A stretch of 64,000 nt of DNA from Conexibacter woesei DSM 14684 (lineage in GTDB: Bacteria > Actinomycetota > Thermoleophilia > Solirubrobacterales > Solirubrobacteraceae), in contig NC_013739.1 of NCBI RefSeq assembly GCF_000025265.1, positions 124,001-188,000 on the forward strand, given 5' to 3'. Both the position numbers and the translations under genes were made by a program. Shown one piece after another: positions 50,428 to 60,674 of the stretch (position 1 is the stretch's first letter; each line of letters begins with the position of its first letter). The notes beneath the pieces were generated by a model. The model did not search any database. It saw only the letters and a program-made list of their open reading frames with translations, and was not told the origin of the DNA.

Positions 50428-51579
50428 GTGGACGCTCTGCTCCTGCACGGCGGCACGGTCGTCGACCCGGAGGCCCGCGGCGAGACGCGCCGCCGCGCCG
50501 ACGTGCTCGTCGTCGACGGGCGCATCGCCGCCGTCGAGGAGGCGCCGATCTGCCCGGACGGCGTCGAGACGGTCGACGTCTCCGGCCTGCTCGTGACGCC
50601 CGGTCTCGTCGACCTGCACGCGCACGTCTTCGTCGGGCAGGACCTCGGCGTCGACCCCGACGTCGTCGGCCCCGCCTCCGGCACGACGACGTTCGTCGAC
50701 ACCGGCAGCGCCGGCGGCCACCTGTTCGGCGCGTTCCGGCGCGGCACGATCGACCGCGCGACGGCGCGCGTGCGCGCGTTCCTCAACATCTCCTCGATCG
50801 GCGCGACGTCGATCCTGCTCGCGGGCGAGCTGGAGAACCTCGCCTACTGCGACGAGGAGGTCGCGGCGATCTGCGCGACGGAGCACGCCGACCTCGTGAT
50901 CGGGATCAAGGTGCGCGCGTCGGGCAACGTCGTCGGGGCCAGCGGCGCGGAGCCGATGCTGCGCGCGCGCCGCGTCGCCGACCGGCTCGGCCTGCCGCTG
51001 ATGATCCACCTCGGCCCGGCGCCGCCCGGGAGCGACGAGATCATGGCCCAGCTGCACGCGGGCGACGTGCTGACGCACTGCTTCACCGGCTTCGAGGACA
51101 ACCGCCTCTTCCTCGACGGCCGCGTGCGCGAGTCGGTTCTCGCCGCGCGCGAGCGCGGCGTCGTCTTCGACGTGGCGCACGGGATGTCGGCGTTCGACGC
51201 GGAGGTCGCGACCGAGATGCTCGCCGCCGGCTTCCTGCCCGACACGATCAGCAGCGACGTGCACGCCTACTCGCTCGACGCGATCGGCGACCTGCCGGCG
51301 GTGATGTCGAAGTTCCTCGCGCTCGGGATGGACGTCGACGACGTGATCGCCCGCACGACGCTGAAGCCGGCGCAGCACGCGGGGCTCGCCGCTGACGGCG
51401 TCGGTACGCTCCGCATCGGGGCACCCGCCGACGTCGCCGCGTTCGAGCTGGTCGAAGGTCCGATCGCGTACGCGGACACCCGCGGGGGGACGTTCTCGGG
51501 AAGCCGCCGGCTGCGAGCGGCGCTGACCGTGCGCGCCGGAGCCATCGTCCACGACGCTCGGAAGGAACGCCAGCCATGA
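50428..51579 (+). CDS. Amidohydrolase (Atu3266/EF0837-type, dihydroorotase-like)
   Basis: 383 residues, GTG start 2 bases after the SDR stop. Metal motifs: DLHAHVF (HxH), Lys in VIGIKVRAS (likely carboxylated), His in LMIHLG, His in LTHCFTG and Asp in ISSDVHAY. This family of binuclear amidohydrolases often lies beside SelA/DgaE-like genes; members cleave acyl or ester groups of small acids. It may deacylate the imported compound before the lyase step. Stop overlaps the IclR start. Confidence 0.85.
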   Translation: MDALLLHGGTVVDPEARGETRRRADVLVVDGRIAAVEEAPICPDGVETVDVSGLLVTPGLVDLHAHVFVGQDLGVDPDVVGPASGTTTFVDTGSAGGHLFGAFRRGTIDRATARVRAFLNISSIGATSILLAGELENLAYCDEEVAAICATEHADLVIGIKVRASGNVVGASGAEPMLRARRVADRLGLPLMIHLGPAPPGSDEIMAQLHAGDVLTHCFTGFEDNRLFLDGRVRESVLAARERGVVFDVAHGMSAFDAEVATEMLAAGFLPDTISSDVHAYSLDAIGDLPAVMSKFLALGMDVDDVIARTTLKPAQHAGLAADGVGTLRIGAPADVAAFELVEGPIAYADTRGGTFSGSRRLRAALTVRAGAIVHDARKERQP

Positions 51580-52421
51580 AGAACGGGGGAACGGCTGAGG
51601 AGGCCGCCTTCACGACCGTCAAGTCCGCGGACCGCGTGCTGGTCGTGCTGGAGCTGCTGGCGGGGCGTGAGCCGATGCGGCTGATGGACATCGCGGACGA
51701 GCTGGAGATGCCGCGCTCGTCCACCTCCAACCTGCTGCGGACGATGGCCCGCCGTCGCTTCGTCGAGTACGACGAGGGCGACAAGCGCTACCGGATCGGC
51801 TCGCGGATGCGGGAGCTGGCGCGCGCCAGCGAGCGCGAGGGCGACCTCGTCTCGCTTGCGCAGCCGCTGATGGACCGGCTCGTCGAGCAGACCGGCGAGA
51901 CGGTGCAGCTCGCACAGCTGGAGGCGATGGAGGTCGTGTACCTCGCGATCAGCGAGTCGCCGCACCCGATGAAGCTCGTCTCCGAGGTCGGCAAGCGGCT
52001 GTTCGCGCACGGCACCGGCGTCGGCAAGACGCTGCTCGCGCAGCTCGACCTCGCCGACGCGGAGCAGCGGCTGCGCTCGGTCGAGCTGCCCCGCTTCACG
52101 CCCGCGACGATCATCGACGTCGACGACCTGCTCGACGGCCTGCGCGAGATCGGCGAGCGCGGCTACGGGACCGACGATGAGGAGTACGTGCTCGGCTGTC
52201 GTTGCATCGCGATGCCGGTGCACGGCCCGCGCGGCGACACGATCGCCGCGATGTCGGTCTCGATACCGACGCCGCGCTACGACGACGAGGTCGGCGAGCG
52301 GGCGCTGGAGGCGCTGCGCAGCGCGACCGCCGAGCTGTCGCGCCAGCTCGGGTGGGTCGAGACGGCGTCCGGCGCTGCGGTCGGCGCGGTCGGCACGTCC
52401 GGCGCGGGGGAGCCCGCGTGA
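51576..52421 (+). CDS. IclR-family transcriptional regulator
   Basis: 281 residues, ATG overlapping the amidohydrolase stop. The winged HTH is VKSADRVLVVLELLAGREPM then RLMDIADELEMPRSSTSNLL; the effector domain contains GVGKTLLAQLDLAD-type sequence and YGTDDEEYVLGCRCIAMPV. Embedded in the operon it controls, it is the best candidate for binding the shared 15-base motif at 42201 and 44124. A C-terminal Ala/Gly tail is probably disordered. Confidence 0.92.
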   Translation: MKNGGTAEEAAFTTVKSADRVLVVLELLAGREPMRLMDIADELEMPRSSTSNLLRTMARRRFVEYDEGDKRYRIGSRMRELARASEREGDLVSLAQPLMDRLVEQTGETVQLAQLEAMEVVYLAISESPHPMKLVSEVGKRLFAHGTGVGKTLLAQLDLADAEQRLRSVELPRFTPATIIDVDDLLDGLREIGERGYGTDDEEYVLGCRCIAMPVHGPRGDTIAAMSVSIPTPRYDDEVGERALEALRSATAELSRQLGWVETASGAAVGAVGTSGAGEPA

Positions 52422-53536
52422 CGCTTGACGCGGTCGACACGCCGGCGCTGGTCGTCGACCGCGACGTGCTGCGCGCGAACGTCGAGGCGATGGCCGCGCT
52501 CGCGCGCGACGCCGGCGTCGCGCTGCGACCGCACGCCAAGACGCACAAGCTGCCGCAGGTCGCGCGGATGCAGCTCGACGCCGGCGCCGCCGGCCTGACG
52601 GTCGCCAAGCTCGGCGAGGCCGAGGTCTTCGCGGACGCCGGCGTGACCGATCTGCTGATCGCCTATCCGCTCGTCGGCGAGCTGAAGCTCGCGCGCCTCG
52701 TCGCGCTGGCGCGGCGGCTCGCCTCGGAGCCCGGCGGCTGCATCGCGGTCGCGGTCGACGCTGTGGAGACCGCGACGGGGATCTCGGATGCGGTCGCCGC
52801 AGCCGGCGTCGAGGTCGGCGTGCGCGTGGAGGTCGACACCGGCATGCACCGGCTCGGCCTCGAACCGGCGTCCGCGGCGCTGGTCGAGCTGGCGCGAGCG
52901 GTCGCGGCGCTGCCCGGCCTGCGCTTCGAGGGCGTGATGACGCACGAGGGGCAGGCCTACCAGGCCGCCTCGGAGGCGGAGCTGGAGCGCGCCGCCGCCG
53001 ACGCCTGCGAGGCGATGGTCGCGAGCGCCGCGGCGATCCGCGCGGCCGGCGTCGACTGCCCCGTCGTCTCGATGGGGTCGACCGCGACCGCACGCTTCGC
53101 CGCCGGCCATCCCGGCGTCACCGAGATCCGCCCCGGCACCTACGTCTTCAACGACCGCAGCCAGGTCGCGCACGGCAGCGCGACGGCCGGAGATCTCGCC
53201 GCGACCGTGCTGGCGACGGTCGTCAGCCGCCCCTCGGCTGGCGTCGCGTGCGTCGACGCGGGCGCGAAGGCGCTGACGTCGGACCGCATGATCGTGCCCG
53301 GCGCCGACGGCGACTTCGGCGCCGTCGCCCCGAGCGGCTGGCCGGTCGCGCGCGCGAGCGAGGAGCACGGCCTCGTCGCGCTGCCGGCCGGCGCCGACGT
53401 CGCCGTCGGGACGCGCGTCGCGATCGCGCCGAACCACATCTGCCCCGTCGTGAACCTGTTCGACGCCGTCACCGTCGTCGAGCGGGGCCACGTCGTCGAC
53501 CGTTGGCCCGTGGCTGCCCGCGGGCGCATGACATGA
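52418..53536 (+). CDS. D-serine dehydratase / D-threonine aldolase-like PLP enzyme
   Basis: 372 residues, GTG overlapping the IclR stop. Alanine-racemase-type N-terminal barrel with the PLP lysine Lys41 in RPHAKTHK, and DTGMHRLGLEP, then SMGSTATARF. The C-terminal metal site reads NHICPVVNLFD: His-X-Cys, which from memory is the zinc pair of eukaryotic-type D-serine dehydratase, where D-threonine aldolases have His-X-Asp. It probably eliminates or cleaves a D-amino acid formed in the pathway. Confidence 0.83.
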   Translation: MTLDAVDTPALVVDRDVLRANVEAMAALARDAGVALRPHAKTHKLPQVARMQLDAGAAGLTVAKLGEAEVFADAGVTDLLIAYPLVGELKLARLVALARRLASEPGGCIAVAVDAVETATGISDAVAAAGVEVGVRVEVDTGMHRLGLEPASAALVELARAVAALPGLRFEGVMTHEGQAYQAASEAELERAAADACEAMVASAAAIRAAGVDCPVVSMGSTATARFAAGHPGVTEIRPGTYVFNDRSQVAHGSATAGDLAATVLATVVSRPSAGVACVDAGAKALTSDRMIVPGADGDFGAVAPSGWPVARASEEHGLVALPAGADVAVGTRVAIAPNHICPVVNLFDAVTVVERGHVVDRWPVAARGRMT

Positions 53537-53561
53537 CCTTGTGCACTGACTGGAGGACCCG

Positions 53562-54743
<1,182 letters not shown>

Positions 54744-54808
54744 GGCGCCGCGGCGCGGGCACGCGGCCGCGTTGCGGCGCGCCGCCACCGGGCGTCGGGC
54801 GCGGGACC

Positions 54809-55231
54809 TCAGCTCGCGAGCGGCGGCACGTCGTCCGGTGCGACGGCGTGCCCCGGTCCGACGAGGTCCTTCATGTCGCAGCTGACGAGCGTCCAGCCGC
54901 GCCGCCGCGAGACCGCCACGTAGGCCGCGTCGTACGCGGTCAACCCCAGCTCGTCGGCGATGCGGACGGTGTACGCCGCCGTCTCGCCGTCGATCCGCTC
55001 GAGGTCCGACGCGCATGAGACCTCGACCAGCTCGGCGAGACGCGTCGCGCGGGCGACGTCGCGCCAGCTGCGGACCGCCACGTTCGCGACCTCGAACACG
55101 GTCAGATCGAGCGCCGCCAGCTCGCGCGCGCCCGGCCCGTCCGCGATCAGCTCGCGTGCGGCGGCATGGTGTCTGTCATCACCGTCGACCGACGCGATCC
55201 AGACGCTTGCGTCGAGCAGCAGGACGCTCAC
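54809..55231 (-). CDS. vapC: VapC-type PIN-domain toxin, second pair
   Basis: 140 residues, GTG start overlapping the antitoxin stop. Acidic PIN residues: Asp7 (LLLDASVWIAS), Glu in VFEVANVAV, Asp in TAYDAAYVAVS and Asp in LVSCDMKDLVG. It is an RNase toxin like the one at 19265. The two toxins share the tail TAYDAAYVAV/SAYDAAYVAV. Confidence 0.83.
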   Translation of the reverse strand: MSVLLLDASVWIASVDGDDRHHAAARELIADGPGARELAALDLTVFEVANVAVRSWRDVARATRLAELVEVSCASDLERIDGETAAYTVRIADELGLTAYDAAYVAVSRRRGWTLVSCDMKDLVGPGHAVAPDDVPPLAS

Positions 55232-55461
55232 GGGTTGTCGCGGTTGCGGTCCTCGCGCACGTATCTCGTGCCGTGGCCGCCGTAGTTGCCGGGGTTCGCC
55301 AACAGCTCGTCGACGCGTCTGCGCCGGGCGTCGGAGTTGGCCGCCAGCTCGTGCTCGGCCAGCTCCCGCAGCAGGCCGCTGCGGGTCGTTCTGCGCCGCT
55401 GGGCGTACGTGTCGAATCGCTCCAGCAGGTCGTCGGGGAGGCTGATCATCACTTTCGCCAT
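55228..55461 (-). CDS. vapB: Ribbon-helix-helix VapB-type antitoxin, second pair
   Basis: 77 residues. MAKVMISLPDDLLERFDTYA then QRRRTTRSGLLRELAEHEL is a ribbon-helix-helix domain close in look to the first VapB (MAKVLVTIEDPLLKRIDRTV). The C-terminus (NPGNYGGHGTRYVREDRN) is Asn/Gly/Arg-rich. A short ATAC/GTAT inverted repeat in the 39 bases upstream may be its operator. Confidence 0.8.
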   Translation of the reverse strand: MAKVMISLPDDLLERFDTYAQRRRTTRSGLLRELAEHELAANSDARRRRVDELLANPGNYGGHGTRYVREDRNRDNP

Positions 55462-55500
55462 GCGACGAGGATACACCGGTATTGCCCGCTGCTGCGCGGG

Positions 55501-56925
55501 TCAGGCGGGCGCTGCCGCCGGCTCGTCTCTGACGCCGGCGCGGCGGCGCCACTCCGCCTCGATCTCCTCCAGCGTCTTGCCGTTCGTCTCGGGCACGAGC
55601 CGCCACGTGAACAGCAGCGCGGCGATGCCGAAGGCAGCCAGCATCGCGAAGACGGGCGCGCCGCCCCACGAGGCGAGCAGGATCGGGAACAGCAGCGAGA
55701 TGACGAAGTTCGCCCCCCATTGGATCGTGTTGCCGATCGAGATCGCCTGGCCGCGGATGAAGAGCGGGTAGATCTCCGACGCCATCACCCAGAAGCCCCA
55801 GCCCCAGCTGATCGCGAAGCAGGCGATGAAGCCGAACAGCGAGGCGACGGCGACGATCTGGCCGATCCCGTCGAAGTCGTCGATCGCGAAGACGATCGAC
55901 AGCGCCGCCATCGTCAGCACCATGCCGGTCATGCCGACGATCAGGATCGTGCGGCGGCCGATTCTGTCGACGACGGTCAGCGCGAACAGCGTCGCGAGGA
56001 AGTTGAGCGCGCCGATCCCGACCGTCGTCAACGCGGCGGTCTCGGTGCCGAGCCCGGCCTCCTTCAGGATCGTCGGCGCGTAGTAGATGATCGTGTTGAT
56101 GCCGGTGATCTGCTGGAAGATCCCGAGCCCGATCCCGACGGTCAGGATCGTCCGCGCGAGCGGGCTGGTGAGCGCCTGCGCGAGCGGCTGCTTCGCGCGT
56201 CTGGCGTCCTCGTCGACCGCGGCGACGATCTCCTGCAGCTCCTGCTCGGTCGCCGGGTCGTCGGGGTCGCGAACGTGCTGCATCACCTCGCGCGCGTCGT
56301 CCACGCGGCCGACCGCGACGAGCCAGCGCGGGCTGTTGGGCAGCAGCAGCATGCCGATGAACAGCGCCGTCGCGGGGACCGCCGCGAGCGCGAAGACGGC
56401 GCGCCACTCCTCCGAGCCCGCGAAGACGGCGTTGACGAGGTAGGCGAGCAGGATGCCGGCAGTGATCGCGAGCTGGAACATCGCCACCATCGACCCGCGT
56501 CTCGCGGTCGGCACGACCTCGGAGATGTAGAGCGGGACGACCGTCGAGGCGAACCCGACCGCGAGGCCGATGACCAGGCGCGCGCCGATCAGCACCTCGA
56601 CGTTCGGCGCCGCCGCGGCGAGCGCGGCGCCGAAGATGAAGACGACGGCCGCCAGCAGGATGATCGCCCGCCGCGACATCCGCTGCGTCAGCGGACCGGT
56701 CGCGAGCGCGCCGAGCAGCGCGCCCGCCGTCACGGCGCTGACGACGAGCCCGATCCCCGACGAGGAGACGTCGAAGTCCTGCTCGATGAAGACCTGGGCG
56801 CCGGAGATCATGCCGGTGTCGTAGCCGAACAACGCCCCGCCCATCGCGGCGACGCCGGCCGTCACCCACACGTTCCGCCGGTAGTGGGACTCGTGCCCCG
56901 ACCCCGACGCAGCCGCCTCCGCCAT
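55501..56925 (-). CDS. MFS sugar porter
   Basis: 474 residues, about 12 helices. Sugar porter motifs: [47 protein letters not shown] and [12 protein letters not shown]. It probably imports a monosaccharide or polyol with protons. ATG 56925 follows GGAGGAGAAC. It stands alone, between VapBC and the CocE hydrolase. Confidence 0.93.
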
Positions 56926-57065
56926 GCCCGTTCTCCTCCATCGGTGCCGCCCCCGCTGGGCGGCGTCGCGGGCGCGAGCGTACACGCGTGCGCGGCGGCG
57001 GCGGGTGTCGCGATGCGCAGCGACGCGCTACGGTCGAACGACGTGCAGATCGGGGACGGCAGCCG

Positions 57066-58772
57066 ATGACCCTTCTGAGCGAGATCGCGGGGCGCTCGCT
57101 GCGTCTGCCGCGCGCGCAGACGCGGGACGTCGTCGTCGAGCGCGACCTGCCGGCGACGATGGACGACGGCGTCGTCCTGCTGGCAGATCGTTACATCGCG
57201 CGCGCGGAGCCCTCCGACGGCACCGATTCGCCCCCTCCGACGGTGTTGATCCGCACCCCGTACGGCCGGCGCGGCTTCTTCGGCTTCGTCTACGGGCGGC
57301 TGCTCGCCGAGCGCGGCTTCCAGACGGTCGTGCAGAGCGTGCGCGGGACGTTCGGCTCGGGCGGCGAGTTCACGCCGTTCGACGAGCGCGCCGATGGCCT
57401 CGCGACGCTGCGCTGGCTGAGAGACCAGCCGTGGTGCGAGGGGCCGGTCGGGATGATCGGCAGCAGCTACATGGGCCTCACGCAGTGGGCGGTCGCGAGC
57501 GCGGCGGACGGCTCGATCGGCGCGCTCGCGCCGTCGATCACCGCCTCGCAGTTCCACGGCCAGGCGTACGGCGGCGGCTCGATCTCGCTCGACACCGCGC
57601 TCTCCTGGATGCTGATCATCGCCGCGCAGGAGCGCCGGCTCGCGCCGCTGCGGCTGATCCTCGGGATGCGCCGCAGCCTCCCCCGCGCGTTCGATGCGCT
57701 CCCGTTGCAAGAGGTCGACGCGCTCGTCGCCGGGGAGCCCGTCCCGTTCTTCCGCGAGTGGTTCGACGTCACGGCACCGGACGACCCGTACTGGACCCAA
57801 CGCGACTTCTCCGCCGACGTCGCCGGCGTCACCGCGCCGGTCCAGCTGATCGGCGGCTGGCAGGACATCTTCCTGCCGTGGCTGATCGAGGACTACGTCG
57901 CGCTGCGCAGAGCCGGCCGCACGACCCAGCTCGTCGTCGGTCCGTGGGCGCACACCTCTCCGGGCCTGCTCGCCGCCAGCACGCGCGAGGGGATCGCGTG
58001 GCTGCGGGCGCATCTGGCCGGCGACCGCCGCCTGCTCGACGAGGCCCCGGTGCGCGTCTGGGTCGGCGGTGAGAACGCCTGGCGCGCGCTGCCCGACTGG
58101 CCGCCGCCCGGCGTCCGCCCCTGGCGGCTGCACCTGCGCGGCGGCGGTCGGCTCGCCGAGGCGCCGCCGCCGGATCCCACGGCTGTCGCCGTCCAGCCCG
58201 GCGGCGCTGCCGACGCGGCCGCGAGCGACACCGCACCGGACCGCTTCCGCTACGACCCCAACGACCCGACGCCCGCGCTCGGCGGCCCTGTCCTGCTCGC
58301 GCGCGAGCCGGTGACGGACAACCGCCCGCTCGAAGCGCGCGCCGACGTCCTCACCTTCACGACGGCGCCGCTGGAGCACGACGTCGAGGCGCTCGGGCCG
58401 GTCGAGGCCGACCTGCACGTGCGCACGAGCAGCCCCTACGCCGACGTCTTCGTGCGCGTCTGCGACGTCGAGCCCGACGGGCGCTCGCTCAACGTCTGCG
58501 ACGCGCTGATCCGCCTCACCGCCGACGCGCCGCCCGCGGCGGCCGACGGCAGCCGCCGCGTCAGCTTCCAGCTGTGGCCGACCGCGCACCGCTTCGGAGC
58601 CGGCCACCGCGTCCGCGTGCTCGTCGCGGGCGGCGCCCACCCGCGCTACGCGCGCAACGCCGGCACCGGCGAGCCGCCGCAGACCGCGACGAGGCTCGTC
58701 GCGGTCGACCACGAGCTGCTGCACGACGCCGCGCACCCGTCGGCGGTCGTGCTGAGCGTGCGCGGCGGCTGA
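57066..58772 (+). CDS. CocE/NonD-family alpha/beta hydrolase
   Basis: 568 residues. S15-type catalytic domain: nucleophile Ser in GMIGSSYMGLT, Asp in GGWQDIFLPW, His in GPWAHT; the C-terminal domain is the jelly-roll PepX_C (ARADVLTFTTAPL, VEADLHVRTSSPYADVFVRV). No signal peptide. Members hydrolyse esters, amides or X-Pro peptides; the substrate here is unknown. Start ATG 57066 (MTLLSEIAG) is the family-like N-terminus. Confidence 0.9.
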   Translation: MTLLSEIAGRSLRLPRAQTRDVVVERDLPATMDDGVVLLADRYIARAEPSDGTDSPPPTVLIRTPYGRRGFFGFVYGRLLAERGFQTVVQSVRGTFGSGGEFTPFDERADGLATLRWLRDQPWCEGPVGMIGSSYMGLTQWAVASAADGSIGALAPSITASQFHGQAYGGGSISLDTALSWMLIIAAQERRLAPLRLILGMRRSLPRAFDALPLQEVDALVAGEPVPFFREWFDVTAPDDPYWTQRDFSADVAGVTAPVQLIGGWQDIFLPWLIEDYVALRRAGRTTQLVVGPWAHTSPGLLAASTREGIAWLRAHLAGDRRLLDEAPVRVWVGGENAWRALPDWPPPGVRPWRLHLRGGGRLAEAPPPDPTAVAVQPGGAADAAASDTAPDRFRYDPNDPTPALGGPVLLAREPVTDNRPLEARADVLTFTTAPLEHDVEALGPVEADLHVRTSSPYADVFVRVCDVEPDGRSLNVCDALIRLTADAPPAAADGSRRVSFQLWPTAHRFGAGHRVRVLVAGGAHPRYARNAGTGEPPQTATRLVAVDHELLHDAAHPSAVVLSVRGG

Positions 58773-58793
58773 GCGACGAAGCGCCCAGCCGCC
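58764..58793. terminator. Hairpin between converging genes
   Basis: Inverted repeat with 12-base arms (one mismatch) GGCGGCTGAGCG / CGCCCAGCCGCC and a 6-base loop, overlapping the CocE stop and facing the TAP-type peptidase 3' end. No T-run. Confidence 0.55.
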
Positions 58794-58805
58794 GAGCACC
58801 GCACC

Positions 58806-60461
58806 TCAGCGGAAGTCCGGCTTCACGTGCGGGGCGACCGCGATCGCGGGACCGTCCTGCTGCCGGTCGGCCACCGCGCTCAGCGGCGCCGGCGCGGCCG
58901 GCTGCGGCTGGGCGAACGGGACCTCCTGTCTGCACGACGTCCCCTCCGCCGGCAGCGTGCCGTCGATCAGGTAGGCGTCGACCGCCGCGTCGATGCACGG
59001 CGAGTTGCCGCCGTAGGCGGTGTGGCCGTCGCCGCGCATCGTCAGCAGTCGCGCGTTGCCGAGCTGTCCGACGAGCCGTCTCGCCTCCTTGTACGGCGTC
59101 GCCGGGTCGTACGTCGTGCCGACGACGAGCGTCGGCGGCGCGCCGGCCGGGTTCACGAACGGGCCGCGGAAGACGCCGCGCGGCTCGACGGGGTAGAAGC
59201 CCCATGCCGCCTCGACGTAGCCGTGGTTCCACCAGGCGTGGTCGTAGCGCTGGTAGGAACGTCTGCCCTCGCGCAGGAACGTGCGCAGGTCGTGCGGATA
59301 GCGCTGCTCGAGCGCGCCGATCGTGAAGTAGCGGTCGGTGATCGGGTCGTACGTGCCGTCGCCGTTGTCGCCGTAGAAGATGTCGACGAGCTGGCGCAGT
59401 CTGCTGCCGTCGCCTCTCTCCAGCGCCGCGAGCGCGCGCGCCAGGAACGGCCACAGCTGCTTCGCGTAGACCGCCTGCACGACCGCCGCGTTGACGTCGT
59501 CGCCGTCGATCGCCGGCCGGTCACCGGCCGGGATCGGCGACGCGTACGCCTGCTCGATCAGCCGCTCCAGCGCATCCCACGGGTCGTCGCCGCCGAAGCC
59601 GGCGCAGGCGGCCTGATCGCGGGCGCAGGCTTGCAGGAAGCGTCCGACCGCGCGCTCGAAGCCGGCCGACTGCTCGTCGAGCGAGGCGAGCGGGTCGTTG
59701 ACGTACTGGTCGGGGTCGAGCGCGCCGTCGAGCACGATCGCGCGCGTATTGCGCGGGAACATCGACTCGTACGTCGCCCCCAGGAACGTCCCGTAGGAGA
59801 AGCCGAGGTACGTCATCTTGTCGTCGCCGACGGCCGCGCGCAGCCCGTCGAGGTCGCGCGCGAAGTTCGCGGTCGAGACGTACGGCAGCACGTCGCGGTT
59901 CAGTCGCACGCACTGCGCGATGTAGTCGACGTCGCGCCCGACCATGGCACGCGGGTCGAGGATCTCGGGCCGCTCGAACGGCTGCGCGTAGACCCCCTGC
60001 GTCTCCTGGTTCGCTCTGCAGTCGATCGACGGTCTGCTGAGGCCGACGCCGCGCGGGTCGACGCCGACGATGTCGAAGCGCTCGTTGAGCGCCGCGAACG
60101 TCGCTCCTTCCTCGGTCGTGTCGGGCTCGGTCGCGATGCGGTCGGCGGCCGTGCCGCCGGGTCCGCCGAAGTTCACGAACAGCGAGCCGATGCGCGACTC
60201 CGGTCTCTTCGCCGGCAGTCTCGCGACGTACAGGTCGAGCGTGCCGCGCGAGCGATGGCCGTAGTCCTTCGGCACCGTCGCGGTCGCGCACTCGGCGCGC
60301 GGGTTGGCGCCCTCGATCGCGGAGCAGTCGCCCCATGCGAGCGCCGGCGGCCGGCCGGCGTCCCCGTTCTGCGCCTGCGCGCCCGGCACCAGCACGGCGA
60401 GCAGCGCGATCGTGGCGGCGCAGGCCGTCAGCCAGCGCGCCACCGAATGGCGTGAAGCCAT
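58806..60461 (-). CDS. Secreted TAP-type tripeptidyl aminopeptidase / alpha/beta hydrolase
   Basis: 551 residues. Signal peptide (ACAATIALLAVLVPGAQAQ). Alpha/beta hydrolase core: oxyanion FVNFGGPGGTA, FDIVGVDPRGVGLSRP, nucleophile in LGFSYGTFLG, acid in GTTYDPATPY, His in GDGHTAYGG; the C-terminal cap ends with the TAP_C-like CIDAAVDAYLIDGTLPAEGT. Related Streptomyces enzymes release tripeptides from protein N-termini. Shine-Dalgarno GGAGGGAGGA precedes ATG. Confidence 0.9.
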   Translation of the reverse strand: MASRHSVARWLTACAATIALLAVLVPGAQAQNGDAGRPPALAWGDCSAIEGANPRAECATATVPKDYGHRSRGTLDLYVARLPAKRPESRIGSLFVNFGGPGGTAADRIATEPDTTEEGATFAALNERFDIVGVDPRGVGLSRPSIDCRANQETQGVYAQPFERPEILDPRAMVGRDVDYIAQCVRLNRDVLPYVSTANFARDLDGLRAAVGDDKMTYLGFSYGTFLGATYESMFPRNTRAIVLDGALDPDQYVNDPLASLDEQSAGFERAVGRFLQACARDQAACAGFGGDDPWDALERLIEQAYASPIPAGDRPAIDGDDVNAAVVQAVYAKQLWPFLARALAALERGDGSRLRQLVDIFYGDNGDGTYDPITDRYFTIGALEQRYPHDLRTFLREGRRSYQRYDHAWWNHGYVEAAWGFYPVEPRGVFRGPFVNPAGAPPTLVVGTTYDPATPYKEARRLVGQLGNARLLTMRGDGHTAYGGNSPCIDAAVDAYLIDGTLPAEGTSCRQEVPFAQPQPAAPAPLSAVADRQQDGPAIAVAPHVKPDFR

Positions 60462-60674
60462 GAGTCCTCCCTCCGGCGCGGGGGCGGGTGGGCGAGTCGG
60501 CCCACGCTCCGCGCGCCGTTCGTCGGTTCGCCGCCCGGTCCCGATGACCGGCCGGGCGACGCTGCGTGATGCGCCGCCTACCCGCTGTGCGCGCGCTCTC
60601 CCGGTGCGCGGTCAGCCGGGAGACATGTCGCCCACGCCTCAAGCGGGTCCGACTTCTGCCGAGCACCCGTGGAG

